5,546 nucleotides of DNA from NCBI GenBank assembly GCA_021641225.1, contig JAJWXI010000117.1:1-5546 (forward strand). The letters are read 5' to 3'. Positions 1 through 4,540 of this stretch are shown piece after piece (positions within the stretch are counted from its first letter, which is position 1; each line of letters starts with the position of its first letter). The position numbers were made by a program, and so were the translations under genes. The notes beneath the pieces were generated by a model. It was not told the origin of the DNA and did not search any database. It saw nothing but the letters and a program-made list of their open reading frames with translations. The DNA comes from Collinsella aerofaciens. GTDB lineage: Bacteria; Actinomycetota; Coriobacteriia; Coriobacteriales; Coriobacteriaceae.

Positions 1-330
1 GTGCTCCAGATTGTTCATGGTCGGCAGCAAAAAGGCGGCCGTCTTGCCGGTGCCGGTCTGAGCGGCGGCAAGCAGGTCGCGGCCTTCGAGCACCACGGGG
101 ATTGAGCCGGCCTGCACGGGCGTCGGCGCCGTGTAGCCCAGGTTCTCGATAGCACGAAGTATCTCGTCCGAAAGTCCCAGCTCGTCAAAGGCGGGCAGGC
201 TCTCGGTAGCGGACTCGACGGCCTGGGCAGCATTGGCCTCATCGGCCGCATCGAAGGCAGCCTGGGTCATGGCCTCGCGGGCCTCGTCCAGGATCTCGGC
301 GTCGGTGACGTCGGACACAGAATTACGCAT
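1..330 (-). CDS. DEAD-box ATP-dependent RNA helicase, N-terminal part (runs off the left edge)
   Basis: The minus strand is open from an ATG at 330 to the window edge (110 codons, no stop). DEAD-box helicases unwind or remodel RNA duplexes with ATP in the cytoplasm, for example in ribosome assembly, RNA decay or cold adaptation. Seen: a Q motif (F48, then G65-Y66-x-x-P69-T-P71-x-Q73) and Walker A / motif I AQTGTGKT at residues 90-97, at the normal distance from each other. Residues 1-45 form an acidic, Ala/Glu-rich extension before the core. An AAGGA about 10 nt upstream (345-341) supports this start. DEAD, SAT and helicase C motifs would lie outside the window, so the subfamily (DeaD/CsdA, RhlE or another) cannot be decided and no symbol is given. 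It is transcribed away from the FHA and kinase genes. The family call is firm. Confidence 0.93.
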   Translation of the reverse strand, partial: MRNSVSDVTDAEILDEAREAMTQAAFDAADEANAAQAVESATESLPAFDELGLSDEILRAIENLGYTAPTPVQAGSIPVVLEGRDLLAAAQTGTGKTAAFLLPTMNNLEH

Positions 331-592
331 ATGTTGTTGTTCCTTATCTGCACGCGCAATGGGCACGGCATGCGGCCGCGCGGGCGTGCTTGGTAGTGCG
401 CTAATACATACAAAAACGGGTGCGCACAGAGAGGACGTTGCTCAGCACGCTGGCGATCGCTTTGGCAGCCCTATCACGCGCCGTCCAGACGCAGCAGCTC
501 TAAGCGATGGAGCAGATTCGCCGCGGGTTAGTATACCCGTACTCCGTATGCCCCCACGTAAACCACAGATGACGGAGCAGGTCTGGGCCAAT

Positions 593-651
593 TGTCTCAA
601 TCTGTAACAATTACGGAGCAAAACCGGGCCCAAATGTTACAGAACAAGACA
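593..651. repeat. Solitary 59-bp dyad repeat (unit 0), same family as the 4090-4389 array
   Basis: The left arm TGTCTCAATCTGTAACA (593-609) and right arm TGTTACAGAACAAGACA (635-651) are imperfect inverted copies separated by exactly 25 nt. This is the same 17-25-17 geometry and nearly the same arms as the four units beyond the kinase gene. Three adjacent arm positions do not pair in plus-strand RNA (C-A, A-C, A-A); in minus-strand RNA two of them become G-U wobbles. The loop matches array unit C at 17 of 25 positions. It lies 65 bp upstream of the -10 box of the FHA gene and would be in the helicase leader only if that gene starts transcription far upstream. Function unknown: hairpin RNA, protein-binding dyad or small dispersed element are all possible. 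Confidence 0.9.
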
Positions 652-694
652 GAGTGGGATTTCCGTCCAGTCCAAACCAAATCTCTCGCTCTTC

Positions 695-722
695 CTGCAA
701 TTTCGAACATGTGGCCTATAAT
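695..722 (+). promoter_or_regulatory. Candidate promoter of the FHA gene (-10 TATAAT)
   Basis: A perfect TATAAT stands at 717-722. The best -35 match is weak (CTGCAA at 695-700, 16-bp spacer, 3 of 6 to TTGACA). Transcription from here would give a leader of about 100 nt before the GTG start. A second AT-rich candidate (TACATATTG, near 740) exists. The exact -10 match makes it credible in GC-rich DNA. Confidence 0.5.
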
Positions 723-816
723 GTTGCTTTGGTTACGCTACATATTGCGCAGCCATTTAATACGTCGCCCACCGGGGGCCATTAATTCCCATCGCCTTAT
801 TGGCTAGGAAGCAATC

Positions 817-824
817 AAAGGAGG
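817..824 (+). promoter_or_regulatory. Ribosome binding site that fixes the FHA gene start
   Basis: AAAGGAGG is a near-perfect anti-Shine-Dalgarno match, 5 nt before the GTG at 830. It lies inside the open frame that could begin at TTG 800, so it decides for GTG 830 and removes ten N-terminal residues from the longest reading. Confidence 0.88.
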
Positions 825-829
825 TATCC

Positions 830-1792
830 GTGGCAGCAGAGACACCTTGCTCGGTCCTCTATAACGATATTCGCTCGTTCGGCGGTCTTAGACATCTCGA
901 GATCGCCCGAATGCTCATCAATGGAAACTCTTATCTCGGCAGTACCCTGCTCGAGAAATGCTCTTCCAACCGCTCGTATCTCACCCGTTACATCGTCCAT
1001 CGCGAGCCTGACCAGTGCGCGCCCGCCATCTACAGCGACTTTGCCGTCACCACGCTCAATCTTTCCGCGGCAATCTGCAGCAAGCTCGGCGGCGGCGAGT
1101 CCGCCTATCAGGCAATCGCCGAGCACTATCGCGGCCCGGCCGCCAACGAAATGATGTCGGCTCTCGCCAGCTACAAGCTGGACAGCCGCCTATATGCAAA
1201 TGCCCTCAATCACATCGACAACTTTGACGGCAATGCCGTGCGCGAGAAGAGTACGCTTTACCTTATGCTCTTTGTGGCAACGGGGGCGCTCGCTGACCCC
1301 ATCCAAGGCGTGGCCACCGTCGAGCGCTTTTGCGACAGCAAGACAGGCGGGCACTTTGGCACCACCGAAACTACCGTCGGACGTGGCTTTATGAGCAGCC
1401 TGGAGCAGCCGCGCACTGTCGCCCTCAACCTCGGTCTGCTCAGAACCCATGCCGACAACTGCGCCGACATGCAAATCCATCCCCTCACACGCGATCCGCG
1501 CGGCACGGTAATTGGGTCCTTGCCCAAAACCTCGCCCAGCATCACCGATGTGGGCGCCGACGCATCGCGCGAGCATCTCCGCATTTGGCTCGAAGGCGGA
1601 CACTGGTACGCCCAGGGCCTTGGGTCGACCAACGGCACCGTCCTCGAATCGGGCGCGGGCGACGGCGATATCGTAATCGAGCCGCCGCGCGACCAACGCG
1701 AGCCCGGCAAAGTCTATCCCCCGGTGGAAATCGAAAACAGCGACAGGCTCCATCTGGGTCTCTACACGACATTCCTTGTCATTGTGGACTAG
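830..1792 (+). CDS. FHA-domain protein with an uncharacterised N-terminal region
   Basis: 320 residues, starting at GTG behind a strong ribosome binding site. The C-terminal part (about 213-320) is a forkhead-associated domain: TVIGS (226-230), SREH (246-249) with the Arg/Ser that contact phosphothreonine, LGSTNGT (264-270), and a closing NSDRLHLG strand (303-310). FHA domains bind phosphothreonine peptides in the cytoplasm, usually on substrates of Hanks-type kinases. Residues 1-210 look alpha-helical, with scattered cysteines and no signal peptide or membrane segment; I do not recognise a family, though a helical repeat or scaffold fold is possible. The next gene is a kinase on the same strand 171 bp downstream, so this is a plausible reader of its phosphorylation (inference). 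The first internal ATG would cost 27 residues and has no comparable binding site. The domain call is firm, the cellular role is not. Confidence 0.92.
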   Translation: MAAETPCSVLYNDIRSFGGLRHLEIARMLINGNSYLGSTLLEKCSSNRSYLTRYIVHREPDQCAPAIYSDFAVTTLNLSAAICSKLGGGESAYQAIAEHYRGPAANEMMSALASYKLDSRLYANALNHIDNFDGNAVREKSTLYLMLFVATGALADPIQGVATVERFCDSKTGGHFGTTETTVGRGFMSSLEQPRTVALNLGLLRTHADNCADMQIHPLTRDPRGTVIGSLPKTSPSITDVGADASREHLRIWLEGGHWYAQGLGSTNGTVLESGAGDGDIVIEPPRDQREPGKVYPPVEIENSDRLHLGLYTTFLVIVD

Positions 1793-1794
1793 CG

Positions 1795-1835
1795 CGGACG
1801 GCGATCGAAAGACGGTCGCCGTCCGTCTTTCGTCT
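1795..1835 (+). terminator. Terminator-like hairpin with a competing alternative stem
   Basis: It starts two bases after the FHA stop codon. Fold 1 pairs CGGACGGCGA (1795-1804) perfectly with TCGCCGTCCG (1816-1825), 11-nt loop, followed by TCTTTCGTCTTCT. Fold 2 pairs CGAAAGACGG (1806-1815, the loop of fold 1) perfectly with CCGTCTTTCG (1823-1832), 7-nt loop. The folds share 1823-1825 and cannot both form completely. Fold 1 with its T-rich tail resembles an intrinsic terminator, though the T run is interrupted. Either it ends FHA transcription or it controls read-through into the kinase gene. Confidence 0.7.
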
Positions 1836-1870
1836 TCTACCTTCTGCGTCGTAAACGACAATACTCAGCG

Positions 1871-1931
1871 GTATACGTGGGCAGTGTGGCTATCATGGTA
1901 CTTTACAGATATCCACACTGCCCACGTATAC
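1871..1931. repeat. Perfect 19-bp inverted repeat before the kinase gene
   Basis: GTATACGTGGGCAGTGTGG (1871-1889) is matched exactly by its reverse complement at 1913-1931. After one C/T mismatch (1890/1912) four more pairs form (TATC 1891-1894 with GATA 1908-1911), leaving a 13-nt loop. It ends 32 nt before the kinase ATG. The lack of a following T run and its position before a gene argue against a simple terminator. It may be an operator, a leader RNA hairpin or a small mobile-like element; GCG flanks both sides, too short to prove a target duplication. Arm-to-arm offset is 42 bp, as in the 59-bp dyads. Confidence 0.93.
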
Positions 1932-1932
1932 G
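1902..1932 (+). promoter_or_regulatory. Possible kinase promoter inside the inverted repeat
   Basis: TTTACA (1902-1907; 5 of 6 to TTGACA) lies in the loop side of the inverted repeat, and TATACG (1927-1932; TATA core) in its right arm. The 19-bp spacer is longer than ideal. If used, transcription would begin near 1939 with a leader of about 25 nt, and the repeat would act as an operator over the promoter rather than as an RNA hairpin. Weak evidence. Confidence 0.3.
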
Positions 1933-1952
1933 CGCAGCAACCCATGCTAGAC

Positions 1953-1958
1953 AAAGGA
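1953..1958 (+). promoter_or_regulatory. Ribosome binding site that fixes the kinase start
   Basis: AAAGGA stands 5 nt before the ATG at 1964. The frame is open upstream to a possible start at 1877, but that start lies within the inverted repeat and has no binding site, so the 29 extra residues are not credited. Confidence 0.8.
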
Positions 1959-1963
1959 ACGCC

Positions 1964-4048
1964 ATGGATACTACCGATAGCGCCTATGGCGACAAACTCA
2001 TCCGTCTTGACACGTTCGACACCGCCGTGGCGGTCGACCCCAGCGCCGAGGACGACGCCAAGCGTCGGTTTATGACGCTTATTCTCCAGACGGCCCACCG
2101 CAACAACGGCAACATCGGGCACGTGCTGCGCGCGACCAACACGAGCGGCGAGGTCTTTGCCGTCAAGCTACTCAAGGACAACGCCATCCTTTCCGACCAG
2201 ACGCCCGACCGCTCCGCCGAGCAATCGGCCGCGCATCTGGCCAACACTGCCGCGCTGTTCGAGGAATACCGTCATCTGTGTACCGTCTCGCACCTGCGCG
2301 GATTTCCGCGCGTCTATGGCTACGGATCGTGCGAGGACGACCCGCTTATCCTCATGGAGTGGGTCGAGGGCACCTCGCTCAAACAGGCGCTGCCCTTGCT
2401 TCCGCACGACGCCTCGGGCGGGCTGACCACCCAGATGGTCGCCGCCGTCGGAAACGCCGTGCTTCGTGCGCTCTTGATGACCCAAGGCCTTGTGAATCCG
2501 GTCGTCCATCGCGACCTGTCGCCTGCCAATATCATGTTCCGCACCACCAGCCGAACGCTCGAGCAACAGATTGCCGATTGCTCCTTTGACCCCTGCCTCA
2601 TCGACATGGGCTCCGCGACCATGGCCCTCGGCGACGACACGATCACCCGGCGCGCCGACATCTGGCGCTTTGCCACGCCCGCATACGCCGCGCCCGAAAT
2701 GCTCACGCAGGATATCGAAGGCATCGCGGCCCTTCGCCGCTCGCCCGCGATTGACGTCTATGCGCTTTCGAGCATTCTGTACCAGCTCTACAGCGGTCGC
2801 AAGCCATTCGATGTCGAGTCGACGGGTGCCGCGGCGACCGGCTCGTTCTACCTCATAAAGACCAAGACCAAGCCGGCGCCGCTCGAGCCACGCTGCGAGG
2901 GCGACAAGGCGCTTGTCCAGATCATCATGAAAGGCATCTCGGTCGAACAGGGCGATCGCCCTACCGAGCAGCAGATGCTCGAGGTGCTCTCGACGTACCT
3001 CCCCGCTGCAGAATCAGAGGACCGCGAGGGCGCAGGAGACGAGGCCGCAATTGATATCGATTCTGGCACGCACCTTAAGGTCGACGTCGCCGGCGAGCGC
3101 GCACGAGAGATCCTGGAGCAGGCCCGTCACGATGCTATGACCCGCCGCCGCTTTGTCATCGGCGGCGTCGTTGCAGCCGTTGCGGGGCTCGGCGTTATCG
3201 GGGCGGCAACCCATGGCTTTGGCATCCCCGACTACCTGGACGGCATCCGCGATTCGCTTGACGACTACACCTGGGATCAGCTGCAGGAGATTTCGCTCAA
3301 GATAAAGGCCGCCGAGACCCGTAGCGAGGCACGCGAGATTGCCAAGCGCTACCACCTGCTCGACACTGATGGGCATATCCCCTATCCGTGCACCAAGCGT
3401 GTGAAGCTCGCCAACGGGCTGGAGGTCGGCGCGCAGCTTGTGGGCATCCGTCACGATGAGCTTCTGGACGGGACGGGCAAGGCCGGGCTGACGTTTATGT
3501 TCGACGCGGGTATTGCCGAGCGCGATGCTGCGACTGAACCGCCGAGCGCCGGCTGGGCAGATTGCGAGCTGCGAGAATGGCTCGACGGCGACGGCCTTAA
3601 GCTGCTGCCCAACGAGTTGCGCGCGCTCATCAAGTCTGTCAAAAAGATCTCGAATAACGTTGGCGCCGCCAGAAGCGCTTCGTGTCTGAGCGAGTTGCCC
3701 GCAACCCTTTGGCTGCCCGCCATGGTCGAGCTGTGCGGTACGCAACCGCCCGATTCGTTTGCCAAGGACTTTCACTACCTGGCCGACATCTATAACGGCG
3801 AGGGCAAGGAGTACCAACTCTTCCGCGAGCTCAAGGTGAGTCCGTATTCCACGAACGAGACGTTGGTTCGCCAGTGGAAGGGCAAGGACACCTGTTGGTG
3901 GGAGCGCACGGTGAGCCCCGACACATCGGAGAGCGAAGGCACGCTCTATATGAACCGCGTGGGGCACGACGGCGACGTCTTTACGTACGCAACGCCTGCG
4001 GAAAAGCCAAACAAGCTAACCTGTGTGATCCCCGGGTTCTGTATCTAG
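1964..4048 (+). CDS. Membrane Ser/Thr protein kinase with DUF6273-like C-terminal domain
   Basis: 694 residues. The Hanks-type kinase domain spans about 45-345: glycine loop NNGNIGHV (47-54, first Gly replaced by Asn), ATP-binding K68 in AVK, probable helix-C Glu at 100/101, catalytic HRDLSPAN (182-189; D184, N189; Ser where Ser/Thr kinases usually have Lys), metal-binding DMG (214-216) in place of DFG, APE at about 244-246, D264 and R332. All core catalytic residues are present, so it is probably active. After a linker come TRRR and one hydrophobic segment (about 397-418), placing the kinase inside and the rest outside. Residues 425-465 are a short helical region; about 465-694 match DUF6273 as I remember it (W-x-x-x-x-L-R-x-W-L, a central LWLPAMVEL, a CWWER motif, and a C-terminal IPGFCI in the usual RPAF-like position). 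This domain has seven cysteines that could form disulfides. Probably a sensor kinase; the ligand is unknown. The upstream FHA gene may encode its partner. Confidence 0.92.
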   Translation: MDTTDSAYGDKLIRLDTFDTAVAVDPSAEDDAKRRFMTLILQTAHRNNGNIGHVLRATNTSGEVFAVKLLKDNAILSDQTPDRSAEQSAAHLANTAALFEEYRHLCTVSHLRGFPRVYGYGSCEDDPLILMEWVEGTSLKQALPLLPHDASGGLTTQMVAAVGNAVLRALLMTQGLVNPVVHRDLSPANIMFRTTSRTLEQQIADCSFDPCLIDMGSATMALGDDTITRRADIWRFATPAYAAPEMLTQDIEGIAALRRSPAIDVYALSSILYQLYSGRKPFDVESTGAAATGSFYLIKTKTKPAPLEPRCEGDKALVQIIMKGISVEQGDRPTEQQMLEVLSTYLPAAESEDREGAGDEAAIDIDSGTHLKVDVAGERAREILEQARHDAMTRRRFVIGGVVAAVAGLGVIGAATHGFGIPDYLDGIRDSLDDYTWDQLQEISLKIKAAETRSEAREIAKRYHLLDTDGHIPYPCTKRVKLANGLEVGAQLVGIRHDELLDGTGKAGLTFMFDAGIAERDAATEPPSAGWADCELREWLDGDGLKLLPNELRALIKSVKKISNNVGAARSASCLSELPATLWLPAMVELCGTQPPDSFAKDFHYLADIYNGEGKEYQLFRELKVSPYSTNETLVRQWKGKDTCWWERTVSPDTSESEGTLYMNRVGHDGDVFTYATPAEKPNKLTCVIPGFCI

Positions 4049-4066
4049 GCGGCGGGCGTCTTGCCG

Positions 4067-4087
4067 TGACGGGACCCCTCCCCGTCA
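4067..4087 (+). terminator. Small hairpin after the kinase gene, possible terminator
   Basis: TGACGGG (4067-4073) pairs perfectly with CCCGTCA (4081-4087) around a 7-nt loop, 18 nt after the kinase stop. The following ATTGTCTCG is only mildly T-rich and already enters the first array unit, so it is a weak intrinsic terminator by itself; the array stems behind it could add to termination. Confidence 0.5.
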
Positions 4088-4089
4088 AT

Positions 4090-4148
4090 TGTCTCGATCT
4101 GTAACACTAACTCGGCAGATACAGGTCTAGATGTTACAGAACGAGACA
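4090..4148. repeat. Dyad unit A
   Basis: Arms 4090-4106 and 4132-4148 pair at 16 of 17 positions; the single A-A mismatch (left position 8) is also found in unit B and unit 0. The loop has the ACTCGG subtype shared with unit C. Confidence 0.92.
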
Positions 4149-4170
4149 TTTGAGTTGACCGCGGTCGGTC

Positions 4171-4229
4171 TGTCTCGATCTGTAACAGTTAGAGGTCATA
4201 TTTGGTGCTAGATGTTACAGAACGAGACA
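4171..4229. repeat. Dyad unit B
   Basis: Arms 4171-4187 and 4213-4229 are identical to those of unit A, including the A-A mismatch. The loop begins GTTAGAGGTCAT, as in unit D. The spacer before it contains the 10-bp palindrome GACCGCGGTC (4157-4166). Confidence 0.92.
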
Positions 4230-4250
4230 TTGAGTTTCCTGCCAACTGTT

Positions 4251-4309
4251 TGTCTTGATCTGTAACAAATACTCGGTAAAACGGGGCCTAGATGTTACAG
4301 ATCGAGACG
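4251..4309. repeat. Dyad unit C
   Basis: Arms TGTCTTGATCTGTAACA (4251-4267) and TGTTACAGATCGAGACG (4293-4309) have Watson-Crick pairs at 15 of 17 positions; the other two are U-G wobbles if read as plus-strand RNA. The A-A mismatch of units A and B is a proper A-T pair here. The loop contains ACTCGG like unit A. Confidence 0.92.
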
Positions 4310-4330
4310 TTAGTTTTCGGCCGATTTCTA

Positions 4331-4389
4331 TGTGTTGGTCTGTAACAGTTAGAGGTCATTTTCCCTGCTAGATGTTACAGATTGAGATG
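4331..4389. repeat. Dyad unit D, the most diverged copy
   Basis: Arms TGTGTTGGTCTGTAACA (4331-4347) and TGTTACAGATTGAGATG (4373-4389). In plus-strand RNA 16 of 17 positions pair, five of them as G-U; in minus-strand RNA only 11 would pair. The sole true mismatch is G-G at left position 4. The loop is 21 of 25 identical to unit B. Confidence 0.88.
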
Positions 4390-4390
4390 A

Positions 4391-4419
4391 TTGGTTGGGA
4401 CGGTCCATCAGCCAACCAA
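4391..4419. repeat. 8-bp inverted repeat following the array
   Basis: TTGGTTGG (4391-4398) and CCAACCAA (4412-4419) are perfect inverted copies around a 13-nt loop. It begins one base after the last array unit. No T run follows, so it is not a clear terminator; it could insulate the array from the ATPase promoter or bind a regulator. Confidence 0.6.
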
Positions 4420-4462
4420 CTACCCTCATCTGTAGCGAAATGTCATATATTTCTTTCTGTAC

Positions 4463-4493
4463 TGAACACCCCCAGGGGGTATGGGTGTATAGT
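4463..4493 (+). promoter_or_regulatory. Candidate promoter of the copper ATPase gene
   Basis: TATAGT (4488-4493) is a good -10 box. A weak -35 match TGAACA (4463-4468, 4 of 6) is 19 bp upstream. The G/C palindrome lies within the spacer. Transcription would start near 4500, giving a leader of about 40 nt. Confidence 0.55.
4468..4480. promoter_or_regulatory. CsoR-like copper operator
   Basis: ACCCCCAGGGGGT is a perfect dyad around a central A, followed by ATGGGTG. CsoR-type copper repressors bind G-tract dyads of roughly TACCC...GGGTA form ahead of copA genes and release DNA when they bind Cu(I). The placement between -35 and -10 fits repression. A MerR/CueR-type activator is an alternative because the spacer is 19 bp, but the G-tract sequence fits CsoR better. 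The regulator gene is not in the window. Confidence 0.65.
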
Positions 4494-4540
4494 ATCAGCT
4501 GGTTAACATTTCCGACACTACGTCACAGAAAGGAGAAGCC

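Larger units (their letters stand above)
331..829. other. Divergent intergenic region between helicase and FHA gene
   Basis: About 500 bp without a convincing gene; short open frames here lack ribosome binding sites and one runs through a repeat. It holds the leader and promoter of the helicase (minus) and of the FHA gene (plus), plus a lone 59-bp dyad at 593-651. A possible minus-strand -10 TATACT lies at 535-530, inside a small 5-bp inverted repeat (CGGGT 524-528 / ACCCG 535-539). The best -35 candidate (TTTACG, 562-557) is 21 bp away, so this promoter is weak; if real, the helicase leader would be roughly 190 nt. Confidence 0.6.
4090..4389. repeat. Tandem array of four 59-bp dyad repeats, period 80-81 bp
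   Basis: Units start at 4090, 4171, 4251 and 4331. Each has a 17-bp left arm close to TGTCTCGATCTGTAACA, exactly 25 nt of loop ending in CTAGA, and a 17-bp right arm close to TGTTACAGAACGAGACA. Spacers between units are 22, 21 and 21 nt and are mostly unlike each other. Loops of units 2 and 4 match at 21 of 25 positions, units 1 and 3 at 15 of 25, while neighbours match at only 9-13. A fifth copy lies alone at 593-651. The array sits between the kinase stop and the ATPase promoter. Function unknown; candidates are structured RNA, a terminator cluster, a multi-site protein-binding region, or an amplified small element. Confidence 0.92.
4049..4540. other. 492-bp intergenic region between kinase and copper ATPase
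   Basis: No coding frame is supported here. In order it holds a short hairpin, four tandem 59-bp dyads (4090-4389), an 8-bp inverted repeat (4391-4419), a degenerate possible fifth unit (about 4421-4468), and the operator, promoter and ribosome binding site of the ATPase gene. It is clearly more AT-rich than its flanking genes. Confidence 0.85.

Noticed and set aside
592..807. Plus-strand open frame of 71 codons upstream of the FHA gene
   Set aside because: It begins within the dyad repeat and runs through the -10 box, has no ribosome binding site, and its product resembles no protein.
800..829. TTG start for the FHA gene at 800
   Set aside because: The ten extra codons include the AAAGGAGG that serves the GTG at 830; the TTG has no binding site of its own.
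1190..1861. Minus-strand open frame (223 codons) opposite the FHA gene
   Set aside because: It overlaps the FHA coding region and the downstream hairpin on the opposite strand, shows no family motifs, and is explained by codon-bias shadowing.
1877..1963. Longer kinase reading starting at 1877
   Set aside because: The start lies in the left arm of the inverted repeat with no ribosome binding site, while ATG 1964 has AAAGGA at 5 nt. The 29 extra residues look like translated non-coding DNA.
3014..3967. Long minus-strand open frame (317 codons) opposite the kinase gene
   Set aside because: It is antisense to a gene with clear domain motifs; such shadow frames are common in GC-rich DNA. It has no recognisable domain and I saw no convincing ribosome binding site.
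4090..4389. Array considered as a CRISPR
   Set aside because: Repeats are inverted pairs with similar loops, not identical direct repeats with unique spacers. The 25-nt loops are related to each other, and no cas gene is present in the window.
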